NCBI GenBank assembly: GCA_036365455.1
Contig: JAWQUS010000007.1
Span: 18,554,001-18,618,000 of the forward strand
DNA from: Macrosoma leucophasiata
Lineage: Eukaryota > Arthropoda > Insecta > Lepidoptera > Hedylidae
Direction of reading: 5' to 3'
Length of the DNA: 64,000 bases
Of this stretch, positions 53,186 to 62,215 are shown one piece after another. Positions within the stretch are counted from its first letter, which is position 1. Each line of letters opens with the position of its first letter. The notes beneath the pieces were generated by a model. The model ran no database searches. It saw only the letters and a program-made list of their open reading frames with translations, and was not told the DNA's origin. Position numbers and translations under genes: made by a program.

Positions 53186-54090
53186 TTACTTCACGACTGT
53201 ATTCCTCTAAGACGGAGGCAGAGCTAAATTATTTGAATAGCGTTTAATAATACTTGCAAAACAACCCACGATTCGCCAGATTTATTTATTACAAGCTGTG
53301 CCCGCGACTTCGTCCACGTGAGAAAAAATATGATTGTTCAGTATCTACGACTAAAGTCGTGGGCGCAGCTTGTAATAAATAAATCTGCCAGTGAGAGACC
53401 CGTCAAAATCGGAGACACTCAAAGTCTATTTATTTGTATGTAGGTATGTATGTATGTATGTATGGAGATAAAAGTTGCCTAAGTTACTCCTTATTACATC
53501 AGCTACCTACCCGTGGAAGTCCCGTCAAAGTTGGATACACTCCAATTCTACTTATTTGTATTTAGGTATGTATGTATGTATGGATGTATGGAGATAAAAG
53601 TAGCCTAAGTTACTCCTTATTACATCAGCTACCTACCCGTGGAAGTCCCGTCAAAGTCGGATACACTCCAATCTACTTATTTGCATGTAGGTATCTATGT
53701 ATGTATGGATGTATGGAAATAAAAGTAGCCTAAGTTACTCCTTGTCACATCAGCTATCTGCCAGTGAAAGTCCCGTCAAAATCGGTCCAGCCGTTCCCAA
53801 GATTAGCTCCGCCAAACAGACAGACAGACAGACAAAAATTGTTGTTTTGGTATATGTACCGTGTATACATACATATGCATTTAGTAAAAAGCGGTTATTT
53901 TAATATTACAAACAGAGACTCCAATTTTATTTATTTGTATGTATAGATTTTTTTATCTCCGGGTACATTATCATATTCCGTAGCACTCAGAAACTTCCGA
54001 TAAATGGAAAAAGTCCAACAGTAGTTTCCTCACGACATGGGGATCGAATCCAGGCACAGATCTTCTACCACTAGACCGCTGAAACAGTTA
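53186..54090 (-). mobile_element. tRNA-derived SINE split by another repeat
   Basis: The body half is 53186-53282 (ACTTCACGACTGTATTCCTC ... CCCACGATTCGCCAG) and the head half 53950-54090 (ATCTCCGGGTACATTATCAT ... ACTAGACCGCTGAAACAGTT). The two halves join in the right order when the 53283-53949 insert is removed. Confidence 0.75.
53283..53949. repeat. dispersed repeat insertion with internal ~120-bp tandem expansion
   Basis: It starts with the paired GCCCGCGACTTCGTC / AAAGTCGTGGGC hairpin and ends with the usual AAAAAGCGGTTATTTTAATA tail. In between, a unit with TAGGTATGTATGTATGTATG and CCTAAGTTACTCCTTATTAC is present three times (about 53430, 53555, 53675). Confidence 0.78.
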
Positions 54091-54386
54091 AAAAAATAAT
54101 GAGAACAGTACTCGTACTGCTATGTGACTGTCGACGAGAATAATGAGGTAACATCGACAACGATAACGAAGCGTACGTTACGCGTGGCCCGGATTAGGCA
54201 GTCTCGCCCAGGGTCAGGACAGTTATAGATACGGGATAAATAACAGAATTATTTATATTCTATTCATTACAATGTTTGTTTTTTTTTACTAGATAACCCG
54301 GCGAACGTCCTGATGTTGTAGATCAATAAAAGAGGAAAAGTTCCACGATACATTGTTTTGTTATATCTCAAAAGGTTAAAGCAGTG

Positions 54387-55102
54387 TGTAGCCGATTCAC
54401 TATATTCTGTAAAGTAAGGTATATGTATGTTAAACACTTATTATCATAATATTTATTTAAATCTATTACACAGTTATTATATATACTATTAACAAATGTT
54501 ATAAGTACCTACCATACATATACCATAAATATATATTACACATATACCTAATTCATAACATTATATTATTATTTATATTAATAATAATATAAACATAAAA
54601 TATAATAATAATATATAATATAAAACAACATATTTATTTTATTTAATATTTACAATTATTATTTATTAATGTTACCTATACAAAAATATCGTTCACGTAT
54701 ATCGTACGGTAACTATTTTGCCGTGCATTCCGTCGGTGCAATGGCAGCGCGCACTCCGGACCGGTTTACATGGTGCAGCGCGCGCGCAGTCGATATTGCA
54801 CGTTGCACCAGTCGTCCACGCATGTCTGACGCGAAGCCCGTGTCGCTCGATCACCCGTAGCTCATACACGCTTACCTCGCGAACGCGTATCTGTGAAACT
54901 GTTATTTGTTGCTTGTGCTATCGCTGTGAACTATCTATACTCCTTCTATTTCTATGGTATATAACTTTTCTAGTGTGTTGTGTAAACTGTATCTTGTGTG
55001 TGACTCTTGTGATTATACGTTTCTTCTTTCTTCGGACTAAATTCTTCTTACTCAATTCTTCCTCATACACCACCTATCTACACCTAACACCTCCACACCA
55101 TA
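54387..55102 (+). repeat. 5' LTR (716 bp)
   Basis: It starts TGTAGCCGATTCACTATATT and ends CCTCCACACCATA. The offset to the 3' LTR is a constant 4791 bases and I saw no difference. The first half is very AT-rich; the second half (from about 54720) is G+C-richer. Confidence 0.92.
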
Positions 55103-55104
55103 AC

Positions 55105-55116
55105 TGGTGACCCCGA
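55105..55116 (+). promoter_or_regulatory. primer binding site, tRNA-Trp type
   Basis: TGGTGACCCCGA lies two bases after the 5' LTR. It is complementary to the 3' end of animal tRNA-Trp with its CCA, the primer reported for CsRn1-group elements. Confidence 0.82.
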
Positions 55117-55135
55117 ATCGAACACAAGGATCAAG

Positions 55136-56041
55136 ATGAGTGATAGCAGTGACTCAGTTAAAACCGTCGGATCGCGCTCCGGTGCCAACGTCGCCACGCG
55201 GAAGGCGCGCAGAGTGCGCGTTTCCACTGACCGCGACGACAACGAGCTACGACTATGCAAAATTAAAGTTCCTCCGTTTTCACCAGAGGATCCCGAGCTT
55301 TGGTTTGCCTTACTGGAAGGTCAGTTTGACAGTAATAATATTATCGATGATGCTGTTAAATTTACTAATGTCACAAACAATTTAGACATACAATATGCAA
55401 AGGCCGTGAAGGATATCATTATCAATCCTCCGGCGAAAAACCGCTATGACAAGATAAAGTCGGAATTGATTAAGCGGCTATCAGCATCACATGAGAAGAA
55501 GGTGAAACAGCTCCTTACTCATGAAGAGCTTGGTGACAGAAAGCCTTCTCAATTTTTACGGCATCTACAAGACCTAGCCGGACCCTCCGTGCCTGACGAG
55601 TTCTTGAGGTCAATCTGGAGTAATCGACTCCCGCATAACATCCAGACAGTGTTAGCGTCGCAGCCCTCTCATTCGCTTGATCAGCTGGCGGATTTAGCTG
55701 ATCGCATACAAGAGCTGGCATCACCGTACAACATTGCCGCCGCGTCGACCAGTAGGACACCTGCGTCACATCCAGCTAACGAGATAGCGGAGTTGAAAAA
55801 GATGGTTCAGCACCTCACTCTGAAATTGGAAGAGCATACCCGGTCATCATCTTGTTACTCCACCGATCGTGCGAGATCGCGTGAACGCAAGCGCTCCAGT
55901 TCCAGACAGCGCAGCCGGTCCAACTCAAGTTACCGCAAGTACCCTATATGCTGGTATCATGCTAAGTTTGGACCAAGGGCTCATATTTGCCAAAAACCGT
56001 GTGACTACAAGCAGTCGGGAAACTTCGCAGGCAATCAGTAG
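55136..56041 (+). CDS. Ty3/gypsy Gag polyprotein
   Basis: 301 residues; forms the element's intracellular capsid and binds its RNA. A Ser- and Arg-rich N-terminus is followed by a capsid-like region (about residues 45-200) with [35 protein letters not shown] and [13 protein letters not shown] sequence (here KPSQFLRHL), conserved among insect gypsy Gags. A basic Arg/Ser tract (about 244-266) precedes a C-x2-H-x9-C-x3-C motif (residues 272-289), the unusual CHCC box of CsRn1-type elements instead of CCHC. The ATG is the first one after the primer site (AAGATGA). The stop is at 56039-56041, inside the overlap with pol in the -1 frame. Confidence 0.9.
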   Translation: MSDSSDSVKTVGSRSGANVATRKARRVRVSTDRDDNELRLCKIKVPPFSPEDPELWFALLEGQFDSNNIIDDAVKFTNVTNNLDIQYAKAVKDIIINPPAKNRYDKIKSELIKRLSASHEKKVKQLLTHEELGDRKPSQFLRHLQDLAGPSVPDEFLRSIWSNRLPHNIQTVLASQPSHSLDQLADLADRIQELASPYNIAAASTSRTPASHPANEIAELKKMVQHLTLKLEEHTRSSSCYSTDRARSRERKRSSSRQRSRSNSSYRKYPICWYHAKFGPRAHICQKPCDYKQSGNFAGNQ

Positions 56042-59000
56042 CGGCGACGAACGATTGCCCAGCCAGCCAAGGTCGCCTCTTCGTCACTGACCGCAACCTG
56101 CACATCAAATTTCTGGTGGACACCGGCAGTGACTTGTGCGTCTATCCTCGTTCTGCACTTCGTGAACGTCGGGCCAAGACGGACTTCGAGCTCACCGCGG
56201 CCAATGGTTCTATAATTGAGACTTTTGGTTTTGTAGAGTTAAATTTAAATTTAGGCTTAAGGCGTAATTTTGCTTGGCGATTTGTAGTGGCTAATGTAAC
56301 CAAGCCAATAATAGGCGTAGACTTTCTTTGCCATTTTAATTTAATTGTAGATTGCAGTAACCAGTGCTTAATAGATAATACCACCACTTGCTCTGTAAAT
56401 GCTTTTACCGCTAATGCAAATGTATCTTCTGTCAAGGTATCGACGGGCGACACGCGTTTCCACAGAATCTTAAGTAAGTTTCCGGAAATTACTCGCCCAT
56501 CTGGCACTCCCGTGGTTCCACAGCACAACACGGTACATCATATAAGGACCACACCTGGCCCTCCTATTTCATGTACCCCTCGCAGACTAGCACCGGACAA
56601 ATTGAAGATTGCCACTAAAGAATTTGAGCTGATGCTCAGCAACGGCACAGCGCGGCCTTCTGACAGTTCTTGGGCTTCTCCTCTCCATCTAGCGCCTAAG
56701 AAAGATAACGGCTGGCGGCCATGTGGAGATTACAGGATGCTTAACTCACGGACTATCCCAGACCGTTATCCTATTAGGCACATCCATGACTTCGCCCATT
56801 CCATTTCTGGCTGTACGGTCTTCTCCACAATAGACCTTCTGAAGGCCTACAATCAGATACCCATTTATCACCCCGATATCCAGAAGACCGCCATCACTAC
56901 ACCCTTTGGCCTGTATGAATTCCCTTTTATGACGTTTGGTTTAAGGAATGCAGGTCAAACATTCCAGAGATTTGTTGACGAGATGACTAGAGGCCTAGAT
57001 TTCTGTTATTCTTACCTAGACGACTTCCTGGTCTTCTCCAAGGATGAAACTCTCCACGAATCTCACCTTCATCAGCTGTTCGATCGCATGAAGGAATATG
57101 GCGTAGTCGTCAATACTGGTAAGTGCGTCTTTGGTCAGTCTAAAGTAACATTTTTAGGGTACGAAATTTCAGCAGCTGGTACTAAGCCTTTAGAATCAAG
57201 GGTCCAGGCCATTAAAGAATTCCCGGTACCCAAGACTGTCAAGCAGTTGAGGCGATTTTTGGGGATGCTCAACTTTTACAGACGTTTTCTACCTCAGTCT
57301 GCTGCTATTCAAGCACCTTTAAATACCTTGCTCTCAGGCAGCGTTAAAGCGTCTCACCCTGTTGACATTTCTGGTGAAACGCTGCTGGCCTTTGATAACT
57401 GTAAAGAGAGCCTTGCCAATGCTGCACTACTCGCACACCCGGACTGCCAGGCCGAACTTGCTCTGGTGACAGACGCGTCCGACCTAGCAATGGGTGCAGT
57501 TTTGCAACAATTTAAAAATGACATGTGGGAACCTCTTGCTTTCTTCTCCCGAAAGCTAAGTCCATCACAGCAGAAATATTCTCCATATGATAGAGAACTG
57601 CTGGCCATATACGAAAGTATAAAATACTTCCGTCATATGTTAGAAGCCAGACATTTTGTTGTTTTTACGGATCACAAGCCCCTCAGCTTTGCTTTTAGCG
57701 AAAGAAAATATAACTGTTCGCCTAGGCAGTACCGCCACCTCGATTTCATCTCGCAATTCACGACCGACATTAGACACATATCGGGCAAAAACAATGTCGT
57801 TGCAGATCCGTTGTCACGTATCGATGAATTGCAGATGCCAGTTGATATGGAGGCGTTGGCTTCATCGCAAGTGTCTGACCCAGAACTGATACAACTTTTA
57901 GGAACATCATCTCTGCGCCTGGAAAAGTTGAGGGTTCCCAATTCTCGCTTAGAACTTTATTGTGACGTCAGCACTTCTTCAGTGAGACCTTTTGTCACGA
58001 AATCATTCAGAAGACAAGTTTTTGACAGCCTTCATGGTTTTAGCCACCCTGGTGCTAACGCAACGGCTAAACTTATTGCCGATCGATTTGTTTGGCCCGG
58101 AGTGCGCAAAGACTGCCGTGAATGGACTCGTCAATGCGTAGGTTGTCAGCGTGCCAAGGTTAGTCGCCACGTTTCAGCTCCATTAGGAACGTTCGACCTC
58201 CCTCGCACGCGCTTTTCTTTTATCCATGTGGACATTATTGGCCCTCTACCCATTTCACAGGGTTATCGTTATTGTCTCACAGCGGTGGATCGTTTCACTC
58301 GCTGGCCCGAAGTAACACCTTTGATGGACATAACTGCCGAAACCGTAGGCAAAGCAATGATATCGTGGATATCCAGGTTTGGATGTCCATCAGATATCGT
58401 CACTGATCGCGGTAAACAGTTTGAATCGTCACTTTTTCAATATCTTGGAAAAGTGATCGGATTCAAACATCGTAGAACAACCGCGTATCATCCAGCATGT
58501 AACGGGCTAGTGGAACGATTCCATCGCCAATTGAAAGCGGCCATAATGTGCCACGCTGATAGTAATTGGGTCGATACATTACCTCTAGTTTTATTAGGCA
58601 TCAGAAGTTCATTCAAAGATGACCTTCAGTCATCTTCAGCCGAGTTAGTGTATGGCGAGACTTTACGCTTGCCTGGAGAATTTTTTAACCCCACTCCACC
58701 TGACTCGACTGACATTTCAGATTTTACCACCCGTTTACGTCAGGTTGTATCAAAACTCCAACCAGTACCTGCTTCACGTCATAACAAAGACAAAATCTTT
58801 ATTTACAAAGATCTAGCTTCGTCATCACATGTATTTTTGAGGCAGGATGCTTTACGAGGTGCATTACAGCCACCTTATACTGGCCCTTATTTGGTTATAG
58901 AACGAGGTGATAAAACTTTTAAAATACAGGTCAAAGGGAAAAGTGTGACAGTGTCTATAGACCGCCTTAAGCCGGCCTACACACTAGTTAACCCATCCCC

Positions 59001-59154
59001 TGATCCCATTTCCACCTCTAGTCCTACTTCTGATCCCCATCCAAGTTCTTCTCCTGACCCTAGTCCTGTAGTGCCAAATGCCCCAGTTCAGGATAATGTC
59101 AGAAGAACGCGTTCAGGCCGGAGAGTTCGGTTTCCTGATTTTTATCGCCCGTAG
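56005..59154 (+). CDS. Ty3/gypsy Pol polyprotein (protease, RT, RNase H, integrase)
   Basis: Open from 56005 in the -1 frame relative to gag; no ATG near the overlap, so it should be made as a Gag-Pol fusion by frameshifting. Domains in order: aspartic protease with LVDTGSDLC (Asp codon at 56119); reverse transcriptase with [14 protein letters not shown] and YLDD (57013-57024); RNase H with [14 protein letters not shown] and FTDHKPLSF; integrase with an H-x-C zinc motif (HGFSHPG ... CVGCQRAK), catalytic Asp in HVDIIGPLP, Asp in VTDRGKQF and Glu in NGLVERFHR; a GPY-type module ([11 protein letters not shown]) and a Pro/Ser-rich tail. All catalytic residues are present, with no stop or frameshift. 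It copies and integrates the element. Confidence 0.92.
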   Translation, partial: LQAVGKLRRQSVAATNDCPASQGRLFVTDRNLHIKFLVDTGSDLCVYPRSALRERRAKTDFELTAANGSIIETFGFVELNLNLGLRRNFAWRFVVANVTKPIIGVDFLCHFNLIVDCSNQCLIDNTTTCSVNAFTANANVSSVKVSTGDTRFHRILSKFPEITRPSGTPVVPQHNTVHHIRTTPGPPISCTPRRLAPDKLKIATKEFELMLSNGTARPSDSSWASPLHLAPKKDNGWRPCGDYRMLNSRTIPDRYPIRHIHDFAHSISGCTVFSTIDLLKAYNQIPIYHPDIQKTAITTPFGLYEFPFMTFGLRNAGQTFQRFVDEMTRGLDFCYSYLDDFLVFSKDETLHESHLHQLFDRMKEYGVVVNTGKCVFGQSKVTFLGYEISAAGTKPLESRVQAIKEFPVPKTVKQLRRFLGMLNFYRRFLPQSAAIQAPLNTLLSGSVKASHPVDISGETLLAFDNCKESLANAALLAHPDCQAELALVTDASDLAMGAVLQQFKNDMWEPLAFFSRKLSPSQQKYSPYDRELLAIYESIKYFRHMLEARHFVVFTDHKPLSFAFSERKYNCSPRQYRHLDFISQFTTDIRHISGKNNVVADPLSRIDELQMPVDMEALASSQVSDPELIQLLGTSSLRLEKLRVPNSRLELYCDVSTSSVRPFVTKSFRRQVFDSLHGFSHPGANATAKLIADRFVWPGVRKDCREWTRQCVGCQRAKVSRHVSAPLGTFDLPRTRFSFIHVDIIGPLPISQGYRYCLTAVDRFTRWPEVTPLMDITAETVGKAMISWISRFGCPSDIVTDRGKQFESSLFQYLGKVIGFKHRRTTAYHPACNGLVERFHRQLKAAIMCHADSNWVDTLPLVLLGIRSSFKDDLQSSSAELVYGETLRLPGEFFNPTPPDSTDISDFTTRLRQVVSKLQPVPASRHNKDKIFIYKDLASSSHVFLRQDALRGALQPPYTGPYLVIERGDKTFKIQVKGKSVTVSIDRLKPAYTLVNPSPDPISTSSPTSDPHPSSSPDPSPVVPNAPVQDNVRRTRSGRRVRFPDFYRP
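56017..56077 (+). promoter_or_regulatory. -1 ribosomal frameshift signal: GGGAAAC heptamer plus H-type pseudoknot
   Basis: The heptamer G GGA AAC (56017-56023) is in phase with the Gag codons. After 6 nt, stem 1 pairs GGCAATC (56030-56036) with GATTGCC (56053-56059). Stem 2 pairs GGCGAC (56043-56048), inside the loop, with GTCGCC (56072-56077). A -1 slip at the heptamer enters the pol frame exactly. Function is an inference; the geometry is seen directly. Confidence 0.8.
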
Positions 59155-59165
59155 TGACGGTCTCT

Positions 59166-59177
59166 GGGGGGGAGTGA
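59166..59177 (+). promoter_or_regulatory. polypurine tract
   Basis: GGGGGGGAG with GTGTGA-like purine-rich end directly before the 3' LTR; primes plus-strand DNA synthesis in LTR elements. Confidence 0.75.
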
Positions 59178-59893
59178 TGTAGCCGATTCACTATATTCTG
59201 TAAAGTAAGGTATATGTATGTTAAACACTTATTATCATAATATTTATTTAAATCTATTACACAGTTATTATATATACTATTAACAAATGTTATAAGTACC
59301 TACCATACATATACCATAAATATATATTACACATATACCTAATTCATAACATTATATTATTATTTATATTAATAATAATATAAACATAAAATATAATAAT
59401 AATATATAATATAAAACAACATATTTATTTTATTTAATATTTACAATTATTATTTATTAATGTTACCTATACAAAAATATCGTTCACGTATATCGTACGG
59501 TAACTATTTTGCCGTGCATTCCGTCGGTGCAATGGCAGCGCGCACTCCGGACCGGTTTACATGGTGCAGCGCGCGCGCAGTCGATATTGCACGTTGCACC
59601 AGTCGTCCACGCATGTCTGACGCGAAGCCCGTGTCGCTCGATCACCCGTAGCTCATACACGCTTACCTCGCGAACGCGTATCTGTGAAACTGTTATTTGT
59701 TGCTTGTGCTATCGCTGTGAACTATCTATACTCCTTCTATTTCTATGGTATATAACTTTTCTAGTGTGTTGTGTAAACTGTATCTTGTGTGTGACTCTTG
59801 TGATTATACGTTTCTTCTTTCTTCGGACTAAATTCTTCTTACTCAATTCTTCCTCATACACCACCTATCTACACCTAACACCTCCACACCATA
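59178..59893 (+). repeat. 3' LTR (716 bp)
   Basis: Same sequence as the 5' LTR, preceded by the polypurine tract; followed by AGTG. Confidence 0.92.
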
Positions 59894-60013
59894 AGTGTAT
59901 TTGATGAATACTCCCAAAGCTTAAATTTTTTGGACACCTCCAACATTTTGTAAATTTACACAAAACTTAAAAAAATAACATGCAAAACCTTCCTAATGAA
60001 TCACTCTATCTAT

Positions 60014-60144
60014 GAGCGAGATTCACAGACCGCACTACGACTTTAATTTCGAGCAAAGTACGCTTCGAACTGTCAAAATCTATACATTTCTGACAGTTCT
60101 AAGCATACTTTGCTCAAAGTAAAGTCGGTCTGTGAATCTCGCAC
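60014..60144. mobile_element. 131-bp fold-back MITE
   Basis: GCGAGATTCACAGACCG (60016-60032) and CGGTCTGTGAATCTCGC (60126-60142) are exact complements; pairing continues inward (GACTTTAATTT, AGCAAAGTA, AACTGTCA) almost to the centre. Confidence 0.85.
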
Positions 60145-60177
60145 TATTTGTGGAAACCGGATGAAAAGCGTGCAAAG

Positions 60178-60245
60178 CAGTCTTTGAATGTAACGCGGAC
60201 AGACGGATAGACAGACAGACTTTGACGGGACTTTGTTCTATAATA
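60178..60245. repeat. (CAGA)n-bearing dispersed repeat end
   Basis: GCGGACAGACGGATAGACAG then ACTTTGACGGGACTTTGTTC, the end of a common lepidopteran repeat. Confidence 0.5.
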
Positions 60246-60367
60246 TGTATATATTACGGTAGATAATAAACATTAATTATGCTTGTTTTATATTATTTCG
60301 CATTAACACATGCTTATGAAATATATTTTATTTTTAAAGAAAATTTTTAAAGAATGAAAATCGGGCA

Positions 60368-60475
60368 GGGCTTCAGTAGCTCAATTGGAAGAGCGGCTGG
60401 ACTAGATTCCCAGTAGGTCGCGAGTTCGAGTCTCGCCTGAAGTCAAATTTTTCTTTCCATTTTTCTTTAAAAATA
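60368..60475 (+). mobile_element. short tRNA-derived SINE, second copy
   Basis: GGGCTTCAGTAGCTCAATTG (A-box) and GAGTTCGAGTCTCGCCTGAA (B-box). GGCTTCAG can pair with CTGAAGTC as an acceptor stem. The tail ATTTTTCTTTCCATTTTTCT equals that of 50033-50148 and of the direct repeat at 9838. Confidence 0.78.
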
Positions 60476-60479
60476 AAAT

Positions 60480-60895
60480 TAATTATGCTGATAGTACATA
60501 AGTAAATACTGTAGTCTAAAGACATCTATAGAAAACCCAGAGGTCCTATTACAGGTGCGCTGCCATGCCACATCAAAAGCCCAAATGGATTTGCCTCTAT
60601 GGCAGATGTCACTGGACAAAATATATTACTATCTCGCTGGAATTAGACAGCGCTGAACAAAAAAAAATTGATTAGGTTATGTGCCTTTGTGCAACAGTCC
60701 TCAGACACCAAAAACTAACCGCCAGAGAAATATGTATAGAGATATACAGAAAGAAATGGTATAAGATTTAAAAGTTGGGAACGAGAGCATCTTTTCTATA
60801 CAGAAAAAGGTAAAAATCTGAAAACTTGCGTTTAGAACACTAACTTACAAAGAAAATTATTTTGGAGAGTTACATTGGATAGTACGTGTACAGCA
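60480..60895. other. non-coding, nothing recognised
   Basis: No ORF or repeat family was recognised. Confidence 0.35.
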
Positions 60896-60897
60896 TT

Positions 60898-60990
60898 TAT
60901 GTTATGATGTGGCAAACAAGGGTATATAGTTCACATTGATGGTAAGTAATACTGTAGCTTGTAAACATCAGATGCGTGTTCGTGACAGTA
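60898..60990 (+). repeat. repeat R, short 5' piece
   Basis: GATGTGGCAAACAAGG, AGTTCACATTGATGGTAAGT and CATCAGATGCG are recognisable. Confidence 0.55.
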
Positions 60991-61080
60991 ACGCATAACG
61001 GTTACTGAGGCAGTGAATTAGTGTTAGTGTTAGGTGCGTAGGGAACTATTCAACCGATACTGCGAAAGTTCGTAACAATT

Positions 61081-61192
61081 GCTATTTTTTTTATATAAAA
61101 ATTTTTTTTTATATATTTTTTTTATATAAAAAAAATAGCAACTGGTTTGCCACCATTCTTACGAGTATATACTCGTAAGAATGGTGGCAAAC
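61081..61192. repeat. adjacent 19-bp inverted repeat and 48-bp perfect palindrome
   Basis: First pair: 61081-61099 with 61121-61139. Second: 61145-61168 followed without spacer by its exact complement 61169-61192, centred on GTATATAC. The right half of the palindrome is the start of the R copy that follows. Confidence 0.9.
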
Positions 61193-61440
61193 AAACGTGC
61201 AGTTCACATTGATGTTATGTGGTGACTGCAACCTACACAAAGACCAGAGGTCCATTCGGATGCAGATGCGTTGCCACCCTTGAGACCTAAGGTGTCATGT
61301 CCCTGTGATAGTTATTACGGAGCCATACATTACCATTTAACCGGAACACGGTAGTATCGAACACTACCATTTAGCAGCATATAGGTTAGGTAATACCGTG
61401 GTGCTTACGCCCTCGAGCTCTTACACTTGGAACTCTACCA
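61180..61440 (+). repeat. repeat R, near full copy
   Basis: All R blocks from ATGGTGGCAAACAAACGTGC to GAACTCTACCAACAG; its first 13 bases are part of the palindrome. Confidence 0.7.
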
Positions 61441-61739
61441 ACAGTAAAAATTGTAGCTATTATGGCAATGTTAACAAAAATATTTTTAATTACAATGATG
61501 TTAACAAGAGCCTAATAAATGAAATACTTGAAGACCTACTTACTTATATTCACCGACTAAAAATTTTACGTAGACTCAAAATGTTTTTTTAATAAGTCTT
61601 GCGTGTGCCCTTAAGCACCTTTGTGTAGCTATTGATGCGACATTTTTGCTCTGTAATTGATTGAATTGTAATGTTGATATCTCTTGTTTGTTGAATTCAA
61701 ATGAACAGTGAACGTAGGGAAATATCTGTTCATTACTAG

Positions 61740-61885
61740 CAAATTTATGAACTTTATATAAATATGATTTTTTGGGTTCCATATCCAAAGAGTAAAAACG
61801 GGATCCTATTACTAAGTTTTCGCTGTTCTTCTGCTCTGCCGGTCTGTTACCAGGCTGTATATCATGAACCGTGATAGCTAGAGAG
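61740..61885. repeat. 'gggatcctat' dispersed repeat fragment
   Basis: AAAACGGGATCCTATTACTA and GTCTGTTACCAGGCTGTATA recall a common insect repeat; a related piece lies at 32838. Confidence 0.45.
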
Positions 61886-62029
61886 TTGAAATGTTTACAG
61901 ATTATGTGTTTGTATCTTTTTATATTACCTATATACAAAAAAAAACTAATAAAATAAATATTAAACGCAGGCATCAACAACAATCCCATAAAGCAACAGG
62001 TTAGACACTTGAAATTGACAGAATATCTA

Positions 62030-62215
62030 TAATATAAAAATAAGTCGGGTTTTCCTACCTGAAGCTATAACTCCAGAACGCACGAACCGATTTCCACGGT
62101 TTTGCATTCGTTGGAAAGGTCTTGAGCTCCGTGAGGTTTATAGTAAAGAAAATTCAGGAAAAAAACATTATAAAACGACATTTACGCGGGCGAAGCCGCA
62201 GGCAACAGCTAGTTT
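62030..62215. repeat. dispersed repeat whose 3' part is carried into the tandem array
   Basis: TAAGTCGGGTTTTCCTACCT, CACGAACCGATTTCCACGGT and GGGCGAAGCCGCAGGCAACA are hallmarks of a lepidopteran family. From 62101 on, the same bases recur in each array unit. Confidence 0.65.

Larger units (their letters stand above)
54387..59893 (+). mobile_element. intact-looking Ty3/gypsy LTR retrotransposon, CsRn1-type
   Basis: 5507 bp: LTR, primer site, gag, pol, polypurine tract, LTR, with AGTG at both sides (54383-54386 and 59894-59897) as a 4-bp target duplication. The LTRs appear identical and both reading frames are open, so the insertion is recent. The tRNA-Trp primer site and the CHCC-type Gag motif place it in the CsRn1 group by established criteria (Kamikaze and Yamato of silkworm belong there). 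There is no envelope gene. Confidence 0.92.

Noticed and set aside
59155..59177. Search for an envelope gene after pol in the gypsy element
   Set aside because: Only 23 bases separate the pol stop from the 3' LTR, so there is no room for a third gene.
60368..60445. Possible tRNA gene (cloverleaf-like with A and B boxes)
   Set aside because: The anticodon arm does not close with a normal 7-nt loop, and an almost identical sequence with the same tail occurs at 50033-50148; it is a SINE head.
61576..61989. 137-codon open frame on the - strand
   Set aside because: It overlaps a dispersed repeat and has no domain or codon pattern supporting a gene.
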